Of a stretch of DNA of 64,000 nucleotides, positions 7,704 through 15,646 are shown in pieces; position 1 is the stretch's first letter, and every line of letters begins with the position of its first letter. This DNA is from Heyndrickxia acidicola (GTDB lineage Bacteria > Bacillota > Bacilli > Bacillales > Bacillaceae_C): NCBI RefSeq assembly GCF_001636425.1, contig NZ_KV440953.1, positions 2,707,441 to 2,771,440 of the forward strand. The letters run 5' to 3'. Both the position numbers and the translations under genes were made by a program. The notes under the pieces are model-generated. The model did not search any database. It saw only the letters and a program-made list of their open reading frames with translations, and was not told the DNA's origin.

Positions 7704-8594
7704 TTATAATGCACCAGTAGTAAAAGGTGCCGAATCAAGAGGAGTTTCAATGATAACAGGGTGTTTCTTCGGATTCAGCCACTTCAGAATTTTTATCACA
7801 TTTTGCTCAGAGACGGCTGTACAGCCAAGTGTATAGTTCCCCTTTTGAATATGGAAAAAGACGGCGCTTCCCTTGCCTGGTATGCGATTTGTATTATAAT
7901 TAATGACAAATCCGTAATCGTATTGAGGAATATACATTTTCTCGCTTTGTTCATGTGTCTTCTTTATCGATTGAAGAGTGTTATAATATTGGGATTTTGG
8001 ATTATCCACCCAGACGCTATCGCTAGTCAGTCTTATATATTTTAGTTTTGTACCAGGATTCGCTTGTCTGCCAAATGCTTCGGTAATGGTAAATTTCCCA
8101 GTAGGAGAGCCTACTGAATTCTCATTAAAATTTGAGACAAAGCCACTTTTGCCAATAATTCCACTGATATTCAGCATTTGAACCCACTTTCCATTCGACT
8201 GTTTATCAAAGGTTTGGACAGTTGCCTGGCTCGTCCCCTTGCTTGGTGTGGTTACAAGAATAAGCTGCTGATTACTTCCAATTGTTTTAAACTCATTTGC
8301 AATGGTACTGGATGTAGCCCGCTGAAGATAGGCAGCACTCGCATATGCCGATTTTCCCTGGAAGGTAAAAGAAGCCCAGCCATTACTGATAGACTTTACC
8401 TGTATAATCTGATTGCTTTTTAAAGCTCCTAGAATATGATTATGAGTACTTGGGCCAGTCCTTACATTCAATAGGTTTGCCTTAACCTGATAGGTTCCTG
8501 AGCTGCTGGCATCTGATGTTGTATGCATCTGAATAAACAATGACAAAACGAATATAGCTGCCATCATTTGTTTCAGCCAAGATTTCTTCTTCAT
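7704..8594 (-). CDS. SH3-domain L,D-transpeptidase (YkuD family), secreted
   Basis: A protein of 296 residues with a classical signal peptide (KKKSWLKQMM, hydrophobic core AAIFVLSLFIQM, cut near residue 30). An SH3b wall-binding domain follows at about 34-90 (ANLLNVRTGPSTHNHILG). The YkuD catalytic domain is at about 110-285, with the motif HIQKGNYTLGCTAVSE: the catalytic Cys is near residue 258 and the His near 248. Such enzymes form or edit meso-diaminopimelate cross-links in peptidoglycan outside the membrane. It is monocistronic, with a terminator behind it. The GC(T/V) active-site variant is common in this family. Confidence 0.85.
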   Translation of the reverse strand: MKKKSWLKQMMAAIFVLSLFIQMHTTSDASSSGTYQVKANLLNVRTGPSTHNHILGALKSNQIIQVKSISNGWASFTFQGKSAYASAAYLQRATSSTIANEFKTIGSNQQLILVTTPSKGTSQATVQTFDKQSNGKWVQMLNISGIIGKSGFVSNFNENSVGSPTGKFTITEAFGRQANPGTKLKYIRLTSDSVWVDNPKSQYYNTLQSIKKTHEQSEKMYIPQYDYGFVINYNTNRIPGKGSAVFFHIQKGNYTLGCTAVSEQNVIKILKWLNPKKHPVIIETPLDSAPFTTGAL

Positions 8595-8693
8595 TTTTTT
8601 CCCTCGCTTTAATAGATTTACTAATTGAAAGTATACTATAGTTTTTGCAACCCTAAAATGGAACTATACTACTATGATCCATCTGTTATCTGT

Positions 8694-8870
8694 TTATAAA
8701 AGGCTGTTTTCGCATAGATTGTTGCTTTACGTATAAAGGATTATTTCGTGTGTTGTCTGTCTTCGTGGCATCTTTTCGTATGCTATTCACAAGTATTAAT
8801 ACTGAATATATATTTAAAATGATATTTCTGTGTCCCATAGCAACAAAGTTTACGAAAAGAGCCTTATAAA
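8694..8870. mobile_element. MITE-like element, copy 1
   Basis: About 177 bp bounded by imperfect inverted ends: TTATAAAAGGCTGTTTTCGC...TTGTTGCT on the left and the complement of TTTATAAGGCTCTTTTCG...TTTGTTGCT on the right. A related inverted copy lies at 28518-28685 and a shorter one at 34562-34688. It carries no transposase. A frame through it translates similarly in two copies, but this follows from DNA identity. Confidence 0.7.
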
Positions 8871-9027
8871 AAGGCTGTTTCATTCTACCTGTTGAATTCA
8901 AATCATCATAGTGCTTTAACTCTGACTTTGGTATTGCCTTAATCATCCTGCCGGTTAATTCCTCTCGAAGCACTTGTTTCCATTACGATTGATTCAATAA
9001 CGAGTAAAAAATGCAGCAGATCCTATG

Positions 9028-9061
9028 AAAAAAGAGAAGGAATAAGTTCCTTCTCTTTTTT
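9028..9061. terminator. Strong bidirectional hairpin
   Basis: AAAAAAGAGAAGGAA and TTCCTTCTCTTTTTT pair perfectly over 15 bp around a TAAG loop. No gene ends directly next to it; eda on the minus strand ends 154 bp away. Confidence 0.75.
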
Positions 9062-9085
9062 CGTATAGATTATTGCTTTTCGTAC
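9059..9085. repeat. Solo end of the MITE-like family
   Basis: The sequence TCGTATAGATTATTGCTTTTC matches the left terminal part of the elements at 8694 and 28518 but lacks a body. Confidence 0.4.
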
Positions 9086-9214
9086 AATAGATAAATCCCG
9101 TAATTCGTCGTGCACCCTTTCGTAGACGAATGACAAGTTTAATATCAAACCTGTTGTTTTAATTATCTTTATTTTGTTAAATAGGAGCAATGGCTGTGAA
9201 AAGAGACTTTTCGG

Positions 9215-9832
9215 TCAAACCTGATTTACAGCATGGATGCTATCCACGATAGCTTTGGCTCTTTTTTCTATGTCTTCGGGCTTACCGCTCACAAGACTTC
9301 CTCCAGCTCCTACTGCAATAGCCCCTGCTTCAAGCCAATTCTTTGCGTTGCTTTTCGTAATGCCTCCTGTAGGAATGAACTTTACTCTAGGAAAAGGTCC
9401 CTGCAGGCTTTTCATATATTCTGGGCCAAAAACAGAAGCGGGAAATAGCTTAAGTGTTTGAAAGCCTTCGTTCACTGCAGCTAAGATATCTGTCGGCGTT
9501 AAAACACCAGGTATATACGGTATGCCCTTCTCTAAAGTCCATCTTCCTACCTCTGTATGAAATCCAGGACTAATGAGAAAGCTTGCTCCTGCTTCCCATG
9601 CCAATTTGGCCTGTTCAAGCGATGTAATTGTTCCTGCCCCAATGATCGCCTCTTTTTTATCGGCAAAGTACTGAATGACCTTTTCTGCCTCCGGAATGGT
9701 AAAGGTAATCTCCAGGACTTTTATGCCGCCGCGCAATAATGCTTCTCCCTTTGCAATGGCTTCTTCAACATGTGATGCCCGCAGAACCGCTATCAGCTTT
9801 TTATTTTCGAGCAATGATAATAAAGTGGTCAT
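9215..9832 (-). CDS. eda: 2-keto-3-deoxy-6-phosphogluconate aldolase
   Basis: A class I aldolase of 205 residues that splits KDPG into pyruvate and glyceraldehyde 3-phosphate in the cytosol. The family residues are visible: Glu41 in EITFT, the GAGTI phosphate-site loop, and the Schiff-base Lys128 in TLKLFPAS, followed by FIPTGGI. The length is normal. It is the last gene of the operon that starts at 14009: GGGGGAGG precedes ATG 9832, and the hxlB stop lies 12 nt upstream. Together with the KDG kinase at 12305 it completes the conversion of KDG to central metabolites. Confidence 0.92.
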   Translation of the reverse strand: MTTLLSLLENKKLIAVLRASHVEEAIAKGEALLRGGIKVLEITFTIPEAEKVIQYFADKKEAIIGAGTITSLEQAKLAWEAGASFLISPGFHTEVGRWTLEKGIPYIPGVLTPTDILAAVNEGFQTLKLFPASVFGPEYMKSLQGPFPRVKFIPTGGITKSNAKNWLEAGAIAVGAGGSLVSGKPEDIEKRAKAIVDSIHAVNQV

Positions 9833-9844
9833 AGCAGCCTCCCC

Positions 9845-10396
9845 CTATTCCAAATTATTGTGCCGAACAAATGCCTCTTCATTTCCGGACTTCTGGCCAC
9901 GGACAATGGCTAGACAAACTGCATCAAAATAAATATGGACAGATTGATCAAATAACGAGCTTAATGGCTGTTCACTAAAAAGTTCTCCTTCTTTACGATA
10001 CTTTGTAGCGGCTGGAATATGAATGGTACATTCGGAGGCATGCGCGAGTTTAGACTTTTGGTCACTGGTAACTACCACTACCATGACACCATTATTCTTT
10101 GCTTTTTCTGCCATGCCGACAATAGTGCTTGTCGTTCCGGAACCGGAGATTGCTATTAAAATATCTCCTTTCTGCACGGACGGAGTAGTGGTTTCGCCTA
10201 CTACGTACACATGTAATCCCAGATGCATCAGTCTCATGGCGAAGGATTTGGCCATCAACCTCGAGCGGCCCTCCCCCAAAACAAAGATTCTTTGGTTAGT
10301 GGATAATACGTCCACTAATTTCTCTACATTGCTCCGATCAACTTTTTTAAATACTTCTTGAATCTCATTTAAAATTGTTTCAATTGCTTCACTCAT
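9845..10396 (-). CDS. hxlB: 6-phospho-3-hexuloisomerase (SIS family)
   Basis: A single SIS domain of 183 residues, with LGEGRSRLMAKSFAMRLMHLG at the sugar-phosphate site, the SGSGTT loop and an LFDQSVHIYFDAV helix near the end, the pattern of 6-phospho-3-hexuloisomerases. It normally converts hexulose 6-phosphate to fructose 6-phosphate in the ribulose monophosphate pathway. The start is ATG 10396, preceded by GGGAGGC; it overlaps the hxlA stop (ATGA), which indicates coupling. Pairing with HxlA fits the usual hxlAB unit, yet here it lies inside a KDG operon, so its substrate may differ. Confidence 0.82.
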   Translation of the reverse strand: MSEAIETILNEIQEVFKKVDRSNVEKLVDVLSTNQRIFVLGEGRSRLMAKSFAMRLMHLGLHVYVVGETTTPSVQKGDILIAISGSGTTSTIVGMAEKAKNNGVMVVVVTSDQKSKLAHASECTIHIPAATKYRKEGELFSEQPLSSLFDQSVHIYFDAVCLAIVRGQKSGNEEAFVRHNNLE

Positions 10397-11013
10397 GACA
10401 ATGCCTCCCATGCTTTTCTAATTTCCCGTGCTGCTTTTTTAGGATCCTCTGCTTTTGAAATAGCGGACCCTACAATAAGGACATCCGGATTCAGCTTTTT
10501 TAATTCAGCCAGTGTATCAATCCCTATCCCGCCAGCAGCCGCTACTTCCTGATGCCCCGATACAGATAGTGAAACCCATTGAGCTTTTCCTCCATGCTCC
10601 TGTTGGTCCTTGCTGATATGCTTGCACACTACTACATTGTCAAACTGCTCAATGTATTTCAGATTTTCCTCTAGTGTATTCAATAAATCGATCATTACTT
10701 TTTTTCCAAAACGCTCTGCTGTTTCGACACAGACATCCAGCGTTACGGCTGGTGCAGCCCCCATAACCGTTGCAATATCAGCTCCAGCTTGAAAACACAT
10801 TTCAAATTCGTATTTGGCATTATCAAACGTTTTAATATCGGCAACAATGAACTTATTTGGAAAACGCTTTTTCATTTCCTTAATGCTTTTAACGCCAAAC
10901 TCTTTTATTAAAGAGGTTCCTATCTCAATCCAATCAATTTCCTGCTCGGCCTTTTCAGCAATAGCTATTGCTTCTTCAATAGTTAAACGATCGAGTGCCA
11001 ATTGTATTTTCAC
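10393..11013 (-). CDS. hxlA: 3-hexulose-6-phosphate synthase / 3-keto-L-gulonate-6-P decarboxylase family enzyme
   Basis: A TIM-barrel protein of 206 residues of the orotidine-decarboxylase suprafamily. Active-site residues of the HPS/KGPDC branch are present: Asp8, Glu30 and the Asp59-x-Lys61-x-x-Asp64 motif (ADIKTFD), plus the AAGGIGIDT phosphate loop. HPS joins formaldehyde to ribulose 5-phosphate; KGPDC decarboxylates 3-keto-L-gulonate 6-phosphate. Immediate pairing with hxlB favours HPS, while the uronate/KDG-type operon leaves a decarboxylase role open. The start is GTG 11013 with GAGGTGG upstream, overlapping the permease stop by 3 nt. Confidence 0.8.
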   Translation of the reverse strand: MKIQLALDRLTIEEAIAIAEKAEQEIDWIEIGTSLIKEFGVKSIKEMKKRFPNKFIVADIKTFDNAKYEFEMCFQAGADIATVMGAAPAVTLDVCVETAERFGKKVMIDLLNTLEENLKYIEQFDNVVVCKHISKDQQEHGGKAQWVSLSVSGHQEVAAAGGIGIDTLAELKKLNPDVLIVGSAISKAEDPKKAAREIRKAWEALS

Positions 11014-12308
11014 TTGACAGCCACCTCTTCTTTTACGTAATCCGTTTTAGTTAGTAAGGACTTTTTTTGTGTACGGACTGCCATTGTCAAGATTACAGAA
11101 ACCAAAAGAGCCCCTGCCATAAAGATATAGCTTGCAGTCGCACTGCCCGTCACACCATTCAAATAGCCAACTACATATGCACCTACAAACGAACCGAGTG
11201 CTCCCATACTATTGATTAGGGCATTCGCTCCACCTGCCACTTTTTTAGGAAGTAGTTCGGGAATAATAGCAAAAAACGGACCATACGGAGCATACATAGC
11301 ACCGCCTGCTATGGCTAATAAAACAAATGAAAGCCAAAAGTTCGAAGTCCCGACCACGTAGGATGCGAAGAATGCCACCGTACCAATTAAAAGGGAAACC
11401 CAAACAAAAGTTTTTCGATTCATCGTTTTATCAGAGAAATAGGAAACCAAGAGCATTCCCAATGTTGCAAGTACATAAGGAACGGCGGATAGCCAGCCTG
11501 TTTGTACTATACTGAGGGTTGAACTGCTTTTAATAATGGATGGAAGCCACATTACGAAACCATAGACCCCAATGCTCCATGCAAAATATTGAATAGAGAG
11601 TAAAATAACCGTTTTTGAACGAAATGCTTCCTTATAGCTGGTCATTCGGCTAAAGCCTTCTTGCTCTTCCTTCATAGCATTTTCAAGGTCTTGCTTTTCC
11701 TGATTGGTCAGCCACTTGGCATCCTTAGGCCTGTCATTAACGAGTTTCAGCCATACGAAAGCCCAAATGATGGCAGGCAGGCCTTCAATTAAAAACATCC
11801 CTCTCCAATTAAACGCTTTCAATAAATAGCCTGAAACTATGGACATCCACAATACCGTTACGGGATTCCCAAGTATTAAAAAGGTGTTGGCACGAGACCT
11901 TTCCCTTTTTAAAAACCAATGGCTTAAGAAAACAAGCATCGAAGGCATTACAGCGCTTTCAACCACTCCAAGGAAAAACCGGATAGGATAAAGCCAAGCT
12001 ACGTTGTGCACAAGACCTGTAGCAGATGCTAAAGCCCCCCAAAAAAGCAGGCTCCAAAATACTAACCTCTTGGCACTTTTATTTTCAGCATAGTGAGCGC
12101 CTGGTACCTGAAAAAAGAAGTATCCAAGAAAAAACAAAGCAGATAGAAAAGAGGCAACACCTGTAGTGATATGCAGGTCTCCAGCCATTCCTCCGGCTGC
12201 ACCGAAGCTGTAGTTTGCTCGATCAAAGTATGCAAGACTATAAGTAATAAACGCAATCGGTATCAAATAGAAAAAACGCTTTTTTGCTGCTGTATTTTTT
12301 TGTTTCAT
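11010..12308 (-). CDS. MFS permease, anion:cation symporter (sugar-acid) type
   Basis: A protein of 432 residues with about 12 membrane segments. The N-terminus (YFDRANYSFGAAGGMAGDL) and the NWRGMFLIEGLPAIIWA block between helices 5 and 6 are typical of the ACS group, which includes glucarate, galactonate and hexuronate permeases. A cytosolic loop follows helix 6 (DRPKDAKWL...EEQEGFSRMTS). The start ATG overlaps the kdgK stop (ATGA) and hxlA starts inside its stop codon. Likely job: uptake of the hexonate or hexuronate degraded by this operon, driven by protons. The exact substrate is unknown. Confidence 0.8.
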   Translation of the reverse strand: MKQKNTAAKKRFFYLIPIAFITYSLAYFDRANYSFGAAGGMAGDLHITTGVASFLSALFFLGYFFFQVPGAHYAENKSAKRLVFWSLLFWGALASATGLVHNVAWLYPIRFFLGVVESAVMPSMLVFLSHWFLKRERSRANTFLILGNPVTVLWMSIVSGYLLKAFNWRGMFLIEGLPAIIWAFVWLKLVNDRPKDAKWLTNQEKQDLENAMKEEQEGFSRMTSYKEAFRSKTVILLSIQYFAWSIGVYGFVMWLPSIIKSSSTLSIVQTGWLSAVPYVLATLGMLLVSYFSDKTMNRKTFVWVSLLIGTVAFFASYVVGTSNFWLSFVLLAIAGGAMYAPYGPFFAIIPELLPKKVAGGANALINSMGALGSFVGAYVVGYLNGVTGSATASYIFMAGALLVSVILTMAVRTQKKSLLTKTDYVKEEVAVK

Positions 12309-13258
12309 ACCACTGCACCCCTTTTCATAAATTGTTCAAGTTCTGTTCTGGTTGGAAGTCCTTCCTTGTCCCCTGCAGACATTACAGCCAGAGCCCCAAT
12401 GGCATTTGCCCTTTGAACGGCTTCAAAATAAGATAAACCATCAAACAAACCGCTGATTACACCAACGGCAAACCCATCTCCGGCTCCGACCGTATCTGCC
12501 ACTCTCTCCACTTTTATACCGGGAACGATCCCATTTTCTTGCTGTGTCGCCACATAGGCTCCCTCTTTGCCTAATTTTATTACTACAAGCCCTACTCCCT
12601 TATCTAAATAGTAAGCGGCAATATCCTTCGGTTCCTGGAATCCTGTCAGCAATGCTCCTTCTGAGATACCAGGGAACAGCCAATCGGCACGGCATGCAAA
12701 GGATTGGATGACTGAGATCATTTCTTTCTCATTTTTCCAAAGGGATGGGCGCAAATTAGGATCGAAAGAAATGGTCTTCCCTTCTGTTTTGGCTTTCTTT
12801 AAAATATGCTCAGCAAGCTCTCTGACAGGATTTGAAAGCGCAAGAGGAATGCCTGTCATATGATAATGGCGTGCCGTTATTTGAGCCAGTTCCGGAAAGT
12901 CCTCGCAGGACATTTGATTGGCTGCTGAAAAGCTTCTGTAATACTGAACAAAGGGATCACCAGCCTCCACTTTCTCCTTCAGCTGGAAGCCTGTCAGTTT
13001 TTCGCTGTCTCTTTTAATAAGAGAAATGTTCACTTTTTCTTTTTGCAGCTCTTCTATGATATAGGTACCAATTGGATCGATGCCCACTTTACTCAGCCAG
13101 GCTACATTAAATCCCAGTCTTGCCATACCGATGGAAACATTCGTTTCAGCCCCGGCCAGTTCTTTTGTGAATTCCTTTACTTTTGATAGATTTCCCTTAG
13201 TATTGGCCATGAACATGCCCATGGCTTCGCCAAATGTCAGCATGTCAAACTGTTTCAT
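12305..13258 (-). CDS. kdgK: 2-keto-3-deoxygluconate kinase (PfkB family)
   Basis: A ribokinase-fold sugar kinase of 317 residues that phosphorylates KDG at O6 to give KDPG, which Eda then cleaves. Seen: an N-terminal TFGEAMGMF strand with the GAETNVSIGMARLG substrate motif, FDPNLRPSLW in the middle (a typical KDG kinase block), and the PfkB signature DTVGAGDGFAVGVISGL, whose Asp is the catalytic base. The start codon lies 14 nt inside the upstream isomerase gene, with GAAGGAGGAG as its binding site, so the two are translationally coupled. Confidence 0.88.
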   Translation of the reverse strand: MKQFDMLTFGEAMGMFMANTKGNLSKVKEFTKELAGAETNVSIGMARLGFNVAWLSKVGIDPIGTYIIEELQKEKVNISLIKRDSEKLTGFQLKEKVEAGDPFVQYYRSFSAANQMSCEDFPELAQITARHYHMTGIPLALSNPVRELAEHILKKAKTEGKTISFDPNLRPSLWKNEKEMISVIQSFACRADWLFPGISEGALLTGFQEPKDIAAYYLDKGVGLVVIKLGKEGAYVATQQENGIVPGIKVERVADTVGAGDGFAVGVISGLFDGLSYFEAVQRANAIGALAVMSAGDKEGLPTRTELEQFMKRGAVV

Positions 13259-14009
13259 AATGGGCTCCTCCTTCAGTAATCATAGAATAATAGTCTTTCA
13301 AGCTGCGAGTATCAACAGGAAATTCCACTGCAATCGGCGTTGCATTTGAATGCCCCTCCTGCAGCCGTTTCCATTTAAAATTTGTATGAGGAGAAATCGC
13401 AACCGTTGTGAAGCCGTCTTCTGCTTGAACGACTTCTTTTATATGAATATACTTTGTGTGCGCTTTCATTTTCTCGATTGCAGCTGATGGATCCTCCTTT
13501 ACGTACAGCCAGTTTCCAATATCACACGTAAAGTATATAGAAATAGCTTCCTTCTCGCAGCGCTCAAAGAATGCCGCAAGCCTTTCGACTTTTCCACCTT
13601 CTTGTGTCTGATCATTTTCAACGGTTATACAGTATCGCCCGATTGCTGTTTCTGTAAGCACCCTTAAATCCTCCATACAGCTGTCAGGAGTATAATGGCC
13701 CAGGGAAAACTTAATGAGTTTCGCGTCCAAGCATTGCCCCTCAAGTAAAGCCTGCTTAATTTGCTCTGTATTTAACCCTCCATTTAAATTAAATAAGGGA
13801 ATGGGGCATGAATAATATCCCACTAATCCTATATCATTCAGCATCGTTTTAATATCTGAAACGGAAGGAAGCTCTTCTTTTAGCAGTTCTCGGCGTATTT
13901 CCACTCCTGAAAACCCGGCCGCTTTAATCATTTTAAAAAGGCTCTGGTAGCCCTCCTGACTGACTTCAGCAGCAGTGAAGGAGTTCATCGTAATCAAAAC
14001 ATCAACCAC
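13245..14009 (-). CDS. Sugar-phosphate isomerase/epimerase, xylose-isomerase-like TIM barrel
   Basis: A protein of 254 residues with the AP-endonuclease-2/IolE fold: AAGFSGVEIRRELL near residue 32, ITVENDQT in the middle, CDIGNWLY and YIHIKEV carrying metal-ligand acidic and His residues, and a closing VEFPVDT. It should act on the open sugar or sugar acid before KDG formation, as an isomerase, epimerase or dehydratase; the substrate is not deducible. The start is GTG 14009 behind GAAGGGGGAA. It is the first gene of the operon; two LacI-type operators lie 21-65 bp upstream. Confidence 0.72.
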   Translation of the reverse strand: MVDVLITMNSFTAAEVSQEGYQSLFKMIKAAGFSGVEIRRELLKEELPSVSDIKTMLNDIGLVGYYSCPIPLFNLNGGLNTEQIKQALLEGQCLDAKLIKFSLGHYTPDSCMEDLRVLTETAIGRYCITVENDQTQEGGKVERLAAFFERCEKEAISIYFTCDIGNWLYVKEDPSAAIEKMKAHTKYIHIKEVVQAEDGFTTVAISPHTNFKWKRLQEGHSNATPIAVEFPVDTRSLKDYYSMITEGGAHYETV

Positions 14010-14029
14010 TTGTATTCCCCCTTCTTTTT

Positions 14030-14043
14030 TGGTACCGTTCCCA
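14030..14043. promoter_or_regulatory. LacI-type operator O1
   Basis: TGGTACCGTTCCCA, a pseudo-palindrome with central CG. It lies just upstream of the isomerase start and is repeated 31 bp away (three helical turns). Confidence 0.7.
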
Positions 14044-14060
14044 TTAATCTTTAAAAATTA

Positions 14061-14074
14061 TGGTACCGCTCCCA
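14061..14074. promoter_or_regulatory. LacI-type operator O2
   Basis: TGGTACCGCTCCCA differs from O1 by one base. Two sites in phase on the DNA between regulator and operon fit repression by the LacI protein encoded at 14099. Confidence 0.7.
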
Positions 14075-14098
14075 TTTCCATTCATAAAGAAGAATCAA

Positions 14099-15160
14099 TT
14101 ATTCCTCTTTATGAAAGTGTTTTTTAACGGATGGGGTTGAACCCCTTTTTATCAAACTTGCATGATAAGATAACGTTTGAGGCAGCATTGGTGTGCCATT
14201 AATACGTTTTATTATCAATTCTGCACAGGACTTTCCAATCTCACTGGTAGGCTGTTCAATTGTTGTAATACCTGAGTAAACTGCGCTTGCCCACTCCGGA
14301 TTATCAAATCCGATGAGCGCTACATCCTCCGGAACCCTCATCCCTTTGCTTTGCAGCGCCAAAATAACTTTTAATAAAATGACACTATTTGCACAGAATA
14401 TGGCTCTCGACTGAGACTGCGTTTTCCCGAGGAAATTCTCAAGACACATCTCCAGCTCATCATCCTTCTTCAAGTCTGCCACATAGATATCCTCAAGGCT
14501 TGGATGGTGGACATCTGTAAGCTTTAACGCTTCCTGGAAAGCATGAAATCTTTCTTTACGCACGCTAATATCAGTAACTGGTTCAGTAAACCATGCAATC
14601 CGTTCGTAATGTTGTGATTGCAAATAGGATACTGCCTTGTATGTCGCCTGTTGATTATCAATTCCAACTAGATCAAACGAAAGCTCCGGAACCTTTCTAT
14701 CTACGAGAACAATCGGTGTATTCCCATCATTAAAAAGCTCTTCAAGGAATGGATTGGTTCCGCCAGTTGTTTGAATAATAAGCCCGTCAATCCGGTGCGC
14801 CTGCAGCATAGAAATGTATTCCTTTTCCTTCTGCGGATTGTTGTCTGTGTTACATATTAAAAGAGCATAGCCATTCTCTTTACAGACATCCTCAGCCCCT
14901 CTAAGAATGGCGGTTGTATAAGGATTTGTAATGTCTGCTACAATCGCACCAATGAGAAAGCTTTTATTCCCCTTCAATCCTCTGGCCATGTGATTAGGCT
15001 TATAATTTAATTGTTCAATGACTTCCTGAATTTTTCTCTTCGTATTTTCCGATAATTCATGAAAACGGCCGCTTAAGTACCGGGAAACAGTTGATTTGGA
15101 TACCCCGGCAGCCTTTGCAACATCATAAATTGTAATTTTGATTGGTTCTTTTTTTTCCAT
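14099..15160 (-). CDS. kdgR: LacI-family regulator of the sugar-acid operon
   Basis: A protein of 353 residues with an N-terminal HTH (TIYDVAKAAGVSKSTVSRYLSGR, residues about 9-31), the hinge helix region (NYKPNHMARGLK) and a periplasmic-binding-like effector domain (SFLIGAIVADITNPYTTAILRGAE, ALIGFDNPEWASAV). It matches the KdgR group of bacilli in size and position next to KDG genes. Operators of the same sequence lie before its own promoter and before the operon, so it probably represses both. The symbol is inferred from context. The natural inducer is not known. Confidence 0.8.
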   Translation of the reverse strand: MEKKEPIKITIYDVAKAAGVSKSTVSRYLSGRFHELSENTKRKIQEVIEQLNYKPNHMARGLKGNKSFLIGAIVADITNPYTTAILRGAEDVCKENGYALLICNTDNNPQKEKEYISMLQAHRIDGLIIQTTGGTNPFLEELFNDGNTPIVLVDRKVPELSFDLVGIDNQQATYKAVSYLQSQHYERIAWFTEPVTDISVRKERFHAFQEALKLTDVHHPSLEDIYVADLKKDDELEMCLENFLGKTQSQSRAIFCANSVILLKVILALQSKGMRVPEDVALIGFDNPEWASAVYSGITTIEQPTSEIGKSCAELIIKRINGTPMLPQTLSYHASLIKRGSTPSVKKHFHKEE

Positions 15161-15179
15161 CTAATCATCCATTCTGTTT

Positions 15180-15195
15180 ATGAAACCGATCCCAT
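15180..15195. promoter_or_regulatory. LacI-type operator O3 (autoregulation)
   Basis: ATGAAACCGATCCCAT shares the CCGnTCCCA half with O1 and O2 and sits just downstream of the -10 box of the regulator promoter, a repressing position. Confidence 0.6.
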
Positions 15196-15201
15196 AAATC
15201 T

Positions 15202-15229
15202 ATTTTAGCAAACGCTTTCATCTTGTCAA
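15202..15229 (-). promoter_or_regulatory. Sigma-A promoter of the LacI-type regulator
   Basis: On the minus strand TTGACA (15224-15229) is followed after 16 bp by TAAAAT (15202-15207). It drives the regulator gene and perhaps the whole operon by read-through. Confidence 0.75.
15207..15221 (-). promoter_or_regulatory. CcpA cre box
   Basis: ATGAAAGCGTTTGCT on the minus strand fits the cre consensus WTGNAANCGNWNNCW at every position and lies between the -35 and -10 boxes, so carbon catabolite repression is expected. Confidence 0.75.
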
Positions 15230-15280
15230 CTAGTAAAAAACAAAAAAATCCTCCTTTTTCTGCGTTACAAATGCTTGTAA

Positions 15281-15429
15281 GAAAAGCGCAAGCGCCTTGC
15301 TCATCGGCGTACGGATTTCAGAGTCTTCGACTGAGATAAAGGAAACACAGCGAGGTACGAGCTGATGTTGACTTATCGCAGGGAGGAGATGCAGAAATTC
15401 GCTAGCCGATAGGCGCTGGAGCTAGACAG
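15281..15429. repeat. Palindromic repeat family A, tandem copy 1
   Basis: It starts GAAAAGCGCAAGCGCCTTGC and ends AGGCGCTGGAGCTAGACAG. The ends pair (GCGCCT...ATCGGC with GCCGAT-AGGCGC). The inner sequence GTACGGATTTCAGAGTCTTC is shared with the copies at 15432 and 54018. Confidence 0.8.
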
Positions 15430-15431
15430 AA

Positions 15432-15590
15432 GAAAAGCGCAAGCGCCTTGCTCATCGGCGTACGGATTTCAGAGTCTTCGACTGAGATAAAGGAAACTAG
15501 ATGTTGACTTATCGCAGTGAGTAGTCGTAGAAATTCACTAGCCGATAGGCGCTGGAGCTAGACAGAGACTACATTGGTTAAATACTTTAT
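15432..15590. repeat. Palindromic repeat family A, tandem copy 2
   Basis: A second copy directly after the first, with a short internal deletion after GGAAAC, and the tail GAGACTACATTGGTTAAATA also found at 360-460 and 54120. The pair makes about 310 bp of non-coding DNA. Confidence 0.8.
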
Positions 15591-15646
15591 CTAATAAAAA
15601 AATTTATACTTATCCTTCTTCAAAAAATAAAGCATGCTGTATCTTT

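Noticed and set aside
8686..8973. Minus-strand frame of 95 codons as a gene, and the similar plus-strand frame at 28459-28659
   Set aside because: Both run through copies of the same MITE-like repeat; protein similarity follows from DNA identity, and neither has a binding site.
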